From an uncultured Shewanella sp. (GTDB lineage Bacteria; Pseudomonadota; Gammaproteobacteria; Enterobacterales; Shewanellaceae), in the NCBI RefSeq assembly GCF_947501665.1, contig NZ_CANMWS010000005.1:162147-226146 (forward strand): 64,000 nucleotides of DNA. The letters run 5' to 3'. The notes under the pieces are model-generated. The model searched no databases. It saw only the letters and a list, made by a program, of their open reading frames with translations, and was not told the origin of the DNA. The position numbers were made by a program, and so were the translations under genes. Shown here one piece after another: positions 28,047-34,877 of the stretch; within the stretch, counting starts at the first letter, position 1; every line of letters starts with the position of its first letter.

Positions 28047-28390
28047 TCCATACCTCAAAATTTACACAAACCAGACCTCTTTAATCGGCGGATTTTATCA
28101 CAATATACCGCTGAAACTCAGTAAAAAATCGTCATCAAAGATTGTGGTTATAACAAGGTTAACGTGACGTCATAAAAGACAATAATAAAAGTGACTAAGA
28201 AGCAGACTTTCTAACAGAAATGAATAAGAAGATGACTAAAAAGCCTCAAAAAGACAGGATCAACGACACAGACCGTCCTAATAATGGGCTAAAAATTGTT
28301 TGCTAAAATGTTGAGAAACGAAAACAGAAAACTGTTTTGTTACGATTAATATTGAATATTTCATCAGTGCAGTAAACCTCTATATACGTA
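28047..28390. other. Left boundary region of the truA-fimV island
   Basis: 344 bp without an ORF, between the truA start and the last attC site. It must contain the truA promoter. The distal end of the cassette array is at about 28390; no second attachment site or repeat is visible here. Confidence 0.5.
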
Positions 28391-28470
28391 TAACGCCGCC
28401 ATAATCGGCAGCCGGAACGCAGCGTTGGCTGTCCGGTGCCGATAGACGCGAAAGTTAATGGGCTTGTTAG
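28391..28470 (-). other. attC site 5 (distal end of the cassette array)
   Basis: On the plus strand it runs from TAACGCCGCC to GGGCTTGTTAG. It is an imperfect palindrome with arms around CGGCAGCCGGAACGC / GCGTTGGCTGTCCGGTGCCG. The outer boxes match attC consensus (RYYYAAC ... GTTRRRY on the minus strand). It follows the 138-aa cassette gene by 2 bp and is the last attC seen. Confidence 0.85.
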
Positions 28471-28472
28471 AT

Positions 28473-28889
28473 TTATTCACAGCCCAAGCCCAGTTTTTTA
28501 ATAAGTGCCCACCCACAGTAGGTAAGCAGTACATACCCATAGCCGTAAGCCAAAGCAAAACCCCAGAGTATTGCGATAGAGGCAATAGCCTGCAGAAAGC
28601 TGTCTGGAGAGCCACTAATAAATGGCACGATTATTAGTAGTGGCAAGAACAACAAAGGCGCAAGCCACATTGCCTTTTTAATTTCAGTGTCTGAGCGTAA
28701 TTTAGACCACGCAAACGCAAAGGCGACAAACAGGGCATAAGGAATACCCGCAAATACAAGTGAGAATACAGTAAAGAAAACTAGCTCGTTCTCTACCCCA
28801 AACTCAGTTGTAAACGCTAAAGCCGCTGCAATTCCTCCGAAAAGATAAGGGGAAAAAAGCGCTATACGAAAATATCTTCCAAAGCTCAT
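28473..28889 (-). CDS. Integron cassette gene: four-helix membrane protein
   Basis: 138 aa with four hydrophobic segments (about 10-30, 38-60, 72-92, 102-132), GC-richer than neighbours. The short polar linker SKLRSDTEIKKAMW lies between helices 2 and 3. No family recognised. It is the most distal cassette: its stop is 2 bp from attC 5 and its start is 6 bp from the attC of the previous cassette, so it has almost no untranslated DNA, as cassettes usually do. Function unknown. Confidence 0.65.
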   Translation of the reverse strand: MSFGRYFRIALFSPYLFGGIAAALAFTTEFGVENELVFFTVFSLVFAGIPYALFVAFAFAWSKLRSDTEIKKAMWLAPLLFLPLLIIVPFISGSPDSFLQAIASIAILWGFALAYGYGYVLLTYCGWALIKKLGLGCE

Positions 28890-28894
28890 AGAAA

Positions 28895-28968
28895 CCTAAC
28901 GCCCTATTAAGGGGCAAATTGTAGTTGGCTAAAATGTGTAACGGAGCGGAACCAGCCAACTGTTATTT
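28895..28968 (-). other. attC site 4, distal part (split by IS30 element)
   Basis: On the plus strand it starts CCTAACGCCCTATTAAGGGG and contains the inner palindrome GTTGGCT / AGCCAAC. The other end of the same site, CTTGCACAGCTTGTTATA, lies at 30022-30048 on the far side of the inserted IS. Joining the two at the TTT duplication restores one attC. Confidence 0.8.
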
Positions 28969-30021
28969 CTTAGATTGCCATAATAACCGACACACTTTGG
29001 TCTAGAGAAGAGAGTGAGTTGCCTATAAGCTTCAATCTCTCACAACATCAGCCAAGGTCATCCAATGAAAACCCAGTATAAGCAACTCACTTTAAAAGAA
29101 CGATACCAGATTAAAACGCTAAGTAAACAACATTTCAGTGCTAGAAGTATTGCTAACCAATTGAATCGTAGTAACAAAACCATATCAAATGAGCTCACAC
29201 GCTGTGAGCAAGGTCATTATTGTGGTGATACGGCTCATGCTCAAGCGATGGTGAATCGTCAATGGGCTTTTAAAAGTAAAAAAGTTACTAACGAAATATG
29301 TGAATTAATCGACTCCTTACTGAATATCGGTTTAAGCCCTGAGCAAATATCAGGTCGAATGAAACAAGAAAAAAAGGTTACCGCAGTCTCAACGAACACA
29401 CTATATAGATTGATAAAATCGCTCAATAAAGCCACAAAGCTGCCTCGTAAAGGTCTGCCTTATAAAAGCGGTAAAAAATCCGATGCTGGTGCCAAACTCA
29501 TTCCTAATAGAATCGATATTAGTGAGCGCCCAGCTATTGTCGAGGAAAAAATAGAGATAGGACATTGGGAAGGTGACACGGTATATGGACAAGATGGCTA
29601 CCTAGTGACACTCGTCGAACGAGTAACTAAATGCCTCGTGACAAAACGCGTGAAAAACAAGTCAAAAAAACGGTGACGAAAACCATAAAAATGATGATGA
29701 AGCCGTTTAAGTCTATTTGCAAAACAATCACTTTTGACAATGGTGGTGAGTTTGCAGGCCATGAAGCAATAGCAAAATCACTCAAATGTGATGTTTACTT
29801 TGCTAAACCTTATCGCTCCTGCCAAAGGGGTTTAAACGAGAATACCAACGGTTTATTAAGACCTTTTTTTCCTAAAGGAATGAAAATAGGTTCACTTAAT
29901 GAGCAGGTAATACGAGAGGCTGAATTTTTAATTAACATGAGGCCAAGAAAGGCGTTAAACTTTCTGAGTCCTTATGAATTTTTAACAGGTAAATGTGTGT
30001 CGCTTATTGCTGAGGTCTAGG
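28969..30021 (+). mobile_element. IS30-family insertion sequence
   Basis: 1053 bp. Terminal inverted repeats of about 27 bp: left end CTTAGATTGCCATAATAACC, right end (reverse complement) CCTAGACCTCAGCAATAAGC, both continuing CGACACAC. Flanked by TTT at 28966-28968 and 30022-30024, a 3-bp target duplication. It carries one transposase gene, frameshifted. It is inserted inside attC 4 of the integron array. Confidence 0.88.
29065..30020 (+). pseudogene. IS30-family transposase, frameshifted at an A7 run
   Basis: Two overlapping frames together give a full transposase of about 318 aa. The first (29065-29676) has the N-terminal HTH (LTLKERYQIKTLSKQHFSARSIA) and the first catalytic Asp in EIGHWEGDTVYG. 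The second has TITFDNGGEFAGH (second Asp) and the Glu-containing NENTNGLLRPFFPKGM. The frames join at TCAAAAAAACGG near 29663-29672, where a -1 shift continues ...KSKK-TVTK. The heptamer A-AAA-AAA sits exactly in the slip register, so programmed frameshifting is possible, but loss of one A is simpler. The stop lies inside the right inverted repeat. Confidence 0.85.
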
Positions 30022-30048
30022 TTTGTCTCACTTGCACAGCTTGTTATA
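30022..30048 (-). other. attC site 4, proximal part
   Basis: On the plus strand TTTGTCTCACTTGCACAGCT followed by TGTTATA. It is the RYYYAAC-bearing end of the attC of the 78-aa cassette, cut off from its other half (28895-28968) by the IS30 element. It starts with the TTT target duplication. Confidence 0.75.
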
Positions 30049-30050
30049 TT

Positions 30051-30287
30051 TTAATTATTTGAATACGCAATGAGTGCAATTATTAAGATGTAAAAGCTTA
30101 CACCTAGGATAATAATTGAAGTCACTTTTCTCGATTTTACACCTTTAAAAGTAGCGAAATCCTTAAACTCCATATTATAGCGACCAAGTGTTAATACCTT
30201 TAAAATAAAACACCCGGTCGAGTAAAACAAAAAACCTAAGGCAGTATCAATTAAAAGCCAAACAAATATATCCGTAACAATACTCAT
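30051..30287 (-). CDS. Integron cassette gene: two-helix membrane protein
   Basis: 78 aa with two hydrophobic segments (about 5-30 and 56-75) around a basic loop (FKGVKSRKVTS). The ATG follows AAGGAGTAAAGT, a strong ribosome-binding site. It lies between a split attC (3' side) and a 145-bp stretch that is a diverged copy of the DNA next to attI (30311-30457), so it may have its own promoter. No family recognised. Confidence 0.65.
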   Translation of the reverse strand: MSIVTDIFVWLLIDTALGFLFYSTGCFILKVLTLGRYNMEFKDFATFKGVKSRKVTSIIILGVSFYILIIALIAYSNN

Positions 30288-30310
30288 ACTTTACTCCTTA
30301 AAATATAACT

Positions 30311-30457
30311 GCTTATCATTTTTTAAACACATCACTAAGCTAGAGTACACAGCTAACCCATTGTTGTACAATCATTATAAATTAACTCTCTTCAACAACA
30401 AACAACCCCCTTACTAACAAGAAACCAAGAAAACATGCAACAGTGTTTACGAGGCCC
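30311..30457 (-). repeat. Diverged duplicate of the attI-proximal segment
   Basis: Shares with 32892-33014, in the same orientation, the blocks GCTTA-x-x-ATTTTT, CTAGAGTACAC-x-GCTAACCCATTG, GTACAATCATT, AACAAGAAACCAAGAAAA and CATGCA-x-CAGTGTTTACGAGG. On the minus strand both contain TTGTAC, then 16 bp, then TGTACT, a candidate sigma-70 promoter reading into the cassettes. Here it sits 24 bp upstream of the 78-aa cassette gene. Confidence 0.75.
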
Positions 30458-30503
30458 AACTCTCTCTTTTTAATCGCCATCACATTAATTCTGGGTGTCC
30501 GAA

Positions 30504-30620
30504 TTAGTTATTCTTATAAACGTCCTCAATCGAGGTAGGTTTTTTAGCACCTGGGGAGCCACATGATGCTATCAATGTCGTAACGAATTGTGGTATCAGT
30601 TTTAAAAGATTGTTTTTCAT
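30504..30620 (-). CDS. Possible 38-aa lipoprotein in the cassette array
   Basis: A 38-codon ORF: MKNNLLKLIPQF, then VTTLIASC with Cys20 as a lipobox cysteine, then a short polar tail ending VYKNN. The basic N-terminus, hydrophobic stretch and L-I-A-S-C fit a small lipoprotein resembling entericidin-type peptides in size. The ribosome-binding site (CTAGAGAAT) is weak. It lies just past attC 3, where a cassette gene is expected, and has no attC of its own before the duplicated segment. Could be a chance ORF. Confidence 0.4.
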   Translation of the reverse strand: MKNNLLKLIPQFVTTLIASCGSPGAKKPTSIEDVYKNN

Positions 30621-30656
30621 ATTCTCTAGATATATTCCTAAGCTCAAATAAGAATT

Positions 30657-30716
30657 TTAACGCCTCAAGAAGGGGCGCCGAGCTTTTCGGCGTCCCGCTT
30701 GCTTGATTTGTTAGGC
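30657..30716 (-). other. attC site 3
   Basis: 60 bp: on the plus strand TTTAACGCCTCAAGAAGGGG ... CCCGCTTGCTTGATTTGTTAGGC boxes, inner stem GGCGCCGA / TCGGCGTC. On the minus strand it starts GCCTAACAAAT and ends GCGTTAAA. It is the shortest attC of the array. The upstream cassette gene runs into it and stops inside. Confidence 0.9.
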
Positions 30717-31435
30717 TTTGAACTTGAATATTGTGACAGCAACGCAGGAAGTGTACTTGCCTCCAGCAGTAGCTTAGGCAATATGCCAAAAAATATATGC
30801 GAGGCTTCAAAATACTCCTCAATAGTTTCCTTAGCTGACTTTATACCTACTTTATCTATTAGCTCATACTGTAGCATTGCGTCAGAATCTCGATGTGCAA
30901 TAGTGTTATTTCTTATTTCAGTGAGTATCTTTTGGGTTCTCTTCTGAGCTTTGGATATACCCCGAACGGCCTGAATCATAGAGCTCTTCAAGTCATCACT
31001 GATTCTAGCTTCTTCATATATCTCCTTCATGACTTTGCCAGATGCAACTTTGCTCATATCTCGTTCATGAATGATAAGTAGCATAACCCTAACTGAAAGG
31101 TTTCTTTTCCAAGGATCCGGATGGGTGAAGGCATCGATCTTTATCGCCTGTAAATCACGCTCAGCTAGCAAGAAAAACAAAGCTATATTAAATATCTTTT
31201 TCGATGCCCTAAATTCAGAATTTTGAAGCTTTCGATACTCTCTGATAGTTGTTTCGAAGGTCCTGGTCAGAGCCTTTTTTCGCTTTCTTTCACTCCACTT
31301 TAAAGTGAGCCGAAGCTTAAGTAAAAATATTCGTTCTATATAAGGCCTAAAAAGACGTATCGTTTTTATAGCAACCCATCTATTTATCACCTCTTGTGGC
31401 TGATCCAATAATCTCCTTTTACCTTTATTCTTCAT
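30665..31435 (-). CDS. Integron cassette gene: helical protein with HEPN-like R-x5-H motif
   Basis: 256 aa, Lys/Arg-rich and mostly helical. Near residue 195 it has EIRNNTIAHRDSDAMLQYEL; R-N-N-T-I-A-H fits the R-x(4-6)-H active-site motif of HEPN RNases, with Asn after Arg as usual. The first 90 residues are strongly basic. The last 17 residues (from about NKSSKRDAEKL) are encoded by attC 3 itself, so the true C-terminus depends on the recombination site. The initiation site is unclear (AGG immediately before ATG). The HEPN assignment rests on the motif and helical context only. Confidence 0.6.
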   Translation of the reverse strand: MKNKGKRRLLDQPQEVINRWVAIKTIRLFRPYIERIFLLKLRLTLKWSERKRKKALTRTFETTIREYRKLQNSEFRASKKIFNIALFFLLAERDLQAIKIDAFTHPDPWKRNLSVRVMLLIIHERDMSKVASGKVMKEIYEEARISDDLKSSMIQAVRGISKAQKRTQKILTEIRNNTIAHRDSDAMLQYELIDKVGIKSAKETIEEYFEASHIFFGILPKLLLEASTLPALLSQYSSSKPNKSSKRDAEKLGAPS

Positions 31436-31461
31436 CCTGAGCTTTGTTCTGATGCGGTGGA

Positions 31462-31537
31462 GCCTAACGCCTTTGGAAGGGGCTGCGTTGTGGCGAAGCC
31501 ACGCTTTTAGCAGTCCCGCTTGCCAAACTTGTTACAT
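31462..31537 (-). other. attC site 2
   Basis: 76 bp; plus strand begins GCCTAACGCCTTTGGAAGGG and ends CTTGCCAAACTTGTTACA. Inner palindrome GTGGCGAAGCCAC flanked by GGGGCTGCG / CGCTTTTAGCAGTCCC. Outer boxes fit GTTRRRY/RYYYAAC. It separates the two HEPN-like cassettes. Confidence 0.9.
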
Positions 31538-31539
31538 GT

Positions 31540-32082
31540 TTATGCGCTACCGTATAGAGCTTCATTACGAGCCTCCCAGTAAGCGCTAAGACTAAATTGG
31601 GTTTTGATTATGAGTTCAATTATTTTTTGCAAAGATTCCTTTGTGAACTGAACATATTCTTGCTGCATGCCTGACTTGGACATTTTTAGCCTAACATAGG
31701 TATAACCTTCCTCGTCAGTTGATTCCCAATTTGCATGGACAACAAGATTTCTAAGCCTTCCCGACTCTTTCAAGTCGTTTATTAGTTGATCATACCCCTC
31801 TATGGGCTGAGCAAGGCATATATGAAAATCATCACTGAACCGCTTTAGAAGATCGACCTTTGCGGCATAGTTCATTTTATTTAAAACAATCAGACCTGTG
31901 GAATCTGTCCGGTCGGTGAAGTTTTCACAAAGAATAGAATCTAGCCAGCTTTCTAAGGAGTTAAAGTACATGACTATTAGCCCAATAGACGGAAGGGCAT
32001 CATCTAGATATTCCTCTGCTTTATCCTCATCCACTACATCGTGAGATAGGTGCTGAACAAATTCCTTTAGCTTCGTTTTCAT
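31540..32082 (-). CDS. Integron cassette gene: HEPN-type protein
   Basis: 180 aa, all-helical, acidic. It contains ESGRLRNLVVHANWES at about residues 107-122; R-N-L-V-V-H is the canonical R-N-x3-H signature of HEPN-domain ribonucleases. Upstream is a helix with LESWLDSILCENF, as in other HEPN proteins. It lies one attC away from a MNT-like nucleotidyltransferase cassette, the usual partner of HEPN toxins. Here the two are on separate cassettes and the NTase comes first. Toxin activity is inferred only. Stop 2 bp before attC 2. Confidence 0.65.
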   Translation of the reverse strand: MKTKLKEFVQHLSHDVVDEDKAEEYLDDALPSIGLIVMYFNSLESWLDSILCENFTDRTDSTGLIVLNKMNYAAKVDLLKRFSDDFHICLAQPIEGYDQLINDLKESGRLRNLVVHANWESTDEEGYTYVRLKMSKSGMQQEYVQFTKESLQKIIELIIKTQFSLSAYWEARNEALYGSA

Positions 32083-32108
32083 ATCCGTACTTTATTCTTG
32101 GGTGACAT

Positions 32109-32181
32109 GTAACGCTTTGCACAGCGGCGCGAGGGACGAGCGTCCGGCCCCGCAGGGGCATACTGCTGCAACTTGTTAGGC
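32109..32181 (-). other. attC site 1
   Basis: 73 bp; plus strand GTAACGCTTTGCACAGCGGC ... GCTGCAACTTGTTAGGC, inner stem GGACGAGCGTCC and CGGCCCCGCAGGGGC. A textbook attC with GTTAGGC end. The stop codon of the first cassette gene (32176-32178) is formed by its TAAC box. Confidence 0.92.
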
Positions 32182-32829
32182 ATTTGCAAAGCACTCGTAA
32201 TGCTTTATATTAGAATCTCTCTCTAGGATCATGTTTCTAATATGAACCGGAAACTTAGCTAGTGTATTGCAATATGACTGCCAAAAAACACCTTTTTTAT
32301 CAGATGGATTCTCCGGCACACCATTATTAACGATATCGATAGCTTGCTCATCAGTTATCACTGTTGATTTTGACATAACCTCAGTGACGGAGTTTATTAA
32401 ACAGTTACCATTTTCAACCAGTTTTACAAACGGATTCATAGTAAGGCATATTACGGGAAACTGAACCCACCGTAAAATTTCAATCCGTCCATCCCTACTC
32501 TTAATAAAACGACTTACATCCAATTCATACATACCGATTTCAGCTGAGAAATCTCTAGGTGGGGCATAACCCAGCACCTCTTTTCTCCATTCTATATATT
32601 CATCCCTATGGTCGTGAACTTTAAACTCTTGTGTACGATTCACTTTCACACATAAATCTATATCACCAAAGCTCGTTTCATTTCTAGCCATACTCCCAAC
32701 TAGCGCAGCTTCTTCAACACGATAGTACCTAGAATAATTTTTATTCCAGAATTCTAACCTCTCCATAAGTGCTTCAAGCTTTTTTAATGCCACTTCTTTC
32801 TTGAGTTTGGATTTATATTTTGTTGGCAA
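32176..32829 (-). CDS. Integron cassette gene: MNT-like nucleotidyltransferase
   Basis: 217 aa. The Pol-beta-type NTase motif is complete: G45-S46 in ALVGSMARNE, then D56-x-D58 in FGDIDLCV, with a downstream DVSRF strand giving the third carboxylate. It resembles minimal nucleotidyltransferases (antitoxins of HEPN/MNT pairs that AMPylate the toxin), with a longer C-terminal part. The start is TTG at 32827-32829 after CAGGGGGTTGT; no ATG lies nearby in frame. It is the attI-proximal cassette, hence the best expressed. The next cassette is HEPN-type. Confidence 0.75.
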   Translation of the reverse strand: MPTKYKSKLKKEVALKKLEALMERLEFWNKNYSRYYRVEEAALVGSMARNETSFGDIDLCVKVNRTQEFKVHDHRDEYIEWRKEVLGYAPPRDFSAEIGMYELDVSRFIKSRDGRIEILRWVQFPVICLTMNPFVKLVENGNCLINSVTEVMSKSTVITDEQAIDIVNNGVPENPSDKKGVFWQSYCNTLAKFPVHIRNMILERDSNIKHYECFANA

Positions 32830-32866
32830 AACAACCCCCTGTTTAGATGCCTAACAGCTTATTCAA
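32830..32866 (-). other. attI / first-cassette junction
   Basis: On the minus strand ...AATAAGCTGTTAGGCATCT, i.e. the GTTAGGC crossover box that joins attI to the first cassette. It lies between the divergent integrase remnant and the cassettes, as expected. attI extends rightwards; its integrase-binding repeats cannot be delimited by eye. Confidence 0.7.
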
Positions 32867-32891
32867 CAGCAGCAGGATAATCTTCCAGACT

Positions 32892-33014
32892 GCTTACTAT
32901 TTTTAGGCTAGAGTACACTGCTAACCCATTGTAGTACAATCATTAACAATCAAAAATCAACTATTTATTAACAAGAAACCAAGAAAAAAACATGCAGCAG
33001 TGTTTACGAGGTCC
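32892..33014 (-). promoter_or_regulatory. attI-proximal segment with candidate cassette promoter (Pc)
   Basis: Contains, on the minus strand, TTGTAC - 16 bp - TGTACT directed towards the cassettes, about 85-105 bp before the first cassette start. The whole segment recurs, diverged, at 30311-30457. The promoter is a guess from spacing and location; the repeat is directly visible. Confidence 0.5.
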
Positions 33015-33190
33015 GCATATCACTTTTTAACATATAATTAAAAGTTAAATCATATCAATTGATTGTGTAATATTTCTACTTTATACTTAATATTATCGCT
33101 GCATCGAATATTGCGATCCCTATGATAATGACCTTATGATAAATGAGTCATGCATCTTTTTTCTTGCAAAATATTCAAAACCAGCTATAC

Positions 33191-33206
33191 CTGTATATAA
33201 ACACAG
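33191..33206 (+). promoter_or_regulatory. LexA (SOS) box of the integrase gene
   Basis: CTGTATATAAACACAG, a perfect CTGT-N8-ACAG match, 18 bp upstream of the intI ATG. Integrase genes of mobile and Vibrio integrons are known to be LexA-repressed, and this site has the same placement. Confidence 0.88.
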
Positions 33207-33224
33207 TTGTATATTGGTGGTCAC

Positions 33225-34201
33225 ATGAGCCAGTTACAGTATTTAGAAGCGATACGAACGGAAATAAGAATACGTCATTACAGCTATCAAACGGAAAAAT
33301 CCTATCTCTATTGGAATCGATATTTTATTCGTTATTCAACGATCCGCCATGGCTCAGAAATTACCAGCGCATTAATAGAGCGGTTTCTTTGTTATTTAGC
33401 TAAGCATGTTATTTAGCTAAGCAACGTCAGGTTTCCGCAAATACGCAAAAGCAAGCCTTATGCGCCATTGTATTTGCATGTCGATATGTATTAAAAATAG
33501 ATACTGAACACTTAATCTTTCCTTATGCAAAAGCGCCAAAAAAGTTACCACAAGTATTATCAAGTGAAGAAGCAAAGTTGATAATCAATCAATTACCCAA
33601 TTATCATCACCTGATTGGGGCAATTCTTTTCGGCTCAGGACTACGATTAAAAGAAGCATTATGGATCCGAATAAAAGACATCGATTTCAAAGAAAAGTCG
33701 ATTTTTGTGTATCAAGGAAAAGGCCAAAAAGACCGTATCTGCATGTTACCTCAAACAATAATATCTCAATTAAACGTCCAAATAACACACGTTAAAGCAA
33801 TTCATGATCATGATCTCGCAGCAGGATTTGGGCTAGCATCATTACCCATTTCACTTATGCGCAAATATCAAAATAGTGCCGCACAGTTTCATTGGCAATA
33901 CCTTTTTCCTGCGAGTCGCCGCTGTGTACACCCTAGTGATCATTATATTTGTCGTCATCACATACATCCCACCGCATTTTCACGTGAATTAAGACAAGCA
34001 ACAAAACGAGCTCAGATCAATAAACGTGTCACAGCACATACTTTCCGTCATTCGTTCGCGACATGTTTATTACGCAAAGGCTATGATATCCGTACAATTC
34101 AAGAAATGTTAGGTCACACTGATGTTAAGACAACACAAATATACACCCATGTCATTGGTGGGCATTATAGCGGTGTGATCAGTCCACTTGATCATCAATA
34201 A
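33225..34201 (+). pseudogene. intI: Integron integrase, broken by a 17-bp tandem duplication
   Basis: Tyrosine recombinase of the IntI class. Frame 1 (from ATG 33225, after GGTGG) ends prematurely at 33416; the rest is open from before 33578 to 34201. The cause is a perfect duplication of TGTTATTTAGCTAAGCA at 33390-33406 and 33407-33423. Removing one copy restores one ORF of about 319 aa (...RFLCYLAKQRQVSANTQ...). The C-part has FGSGLRLKEA (Arg), the IntI-specific insert around HPSDHYICRHHIHPTAFSRE, HTFRHS (His, Arg), LGHTD (His) and Tyr in TQIYTHV. So catalytic residues persist; only the duplication inactivates it. Confidence 0.93.
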
Positions 34202-34877
34202 ATATGTCCATCGTTCATATTGACCTTACTTGGTTTATTCGTTAATCAACAAGATCACTTAACCTTCATTCAAAGACGCTCGTTATTCGACATAAAATCC
34301 CAATAGAAACTAAAAACCCAACTGGAAGAAACACCGTTTGTAATTATTCTGTTGATTTTAATTTTCGCTTTTAAACCTCAGTGTAGAAGCATTTGTGGCC
34401 TTCGGCTTCAAGGCGAAGGCCATAAATATGGCTTTAATGAGCGACAAATAGGGTGAATATGGTCACGCCATGAGTCAATGAACGGGAAACAGGGATGTTG
34501 AGCTGGCTTTTATATACGGATATATTTTATTTAGCTGGCCTTTAGACAAGGATGTCATTTGAAGTCGCAGAGCGGCCAGAGTCAAAATTGTTCCCAACAA
34601 TTTAAGACATTCCCTGCTATCCATGCAGGTCAGATGGCTTTACAGCGTCTCGCAGAGGCATCTGCACAAAAACCTGCGGCAGCAATTTACTTAAATAAAC
34701 CCAATCAGTCCAAATAAGATAACTTTAAACAAATGAAGTTATTGATTACACCCCTGTGTGAGTGGGCACTCACGATCTTCCATCAAGCGAAGCTTAATAT
34801 TCAAGATCCTAGTGTGGATAGGCATCCACGACCTCCCCCCCCCCCCGCTGGAAGCGATATCGTAACAGATCCAATGT
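34202..34877. other. Gene-free interval with repetitive DNA
   Basis: Holds several repeat-like structures: a hairpin at 34392-34426; an open stretch at 34562-34717 without an ATG start (text includes AIHAGQMALQRLAEAS) that may be a remnant; two related palindromes GTGAGTG/CACTCAC (34758-34773) and GTGGAT/ATCCAC (34814-34829), each followed by GAYCTYCC; and a run of 12 C at 34835-34846. The mix suggests a dispersed chromosomal repeat rather than a gene. Confidence 0.45.
34392..34426 (+). terminator. Large hairpin downstream of intI
   Basis: 13-bp stem TTTGTGGCCTTCG / CGAAGGCCATAAA (one G-U), 9-nt loop, 190 bp after the integrase stop. No U-run, so it may be a REP-like palindrome rather than a terminator. 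Confidence 0.4.

Noticed and set aside
32892..33014. The repeated attI-side segment as an insertion sequence
   Set aside because: No terminal inverted repeats or transposase, and the copies share orientation with the cassettes.
34562..34717. A 52-codon open stretch downstream of intI
   Set aside because: No start codon with a site; looks like part of a dispersed repeat.
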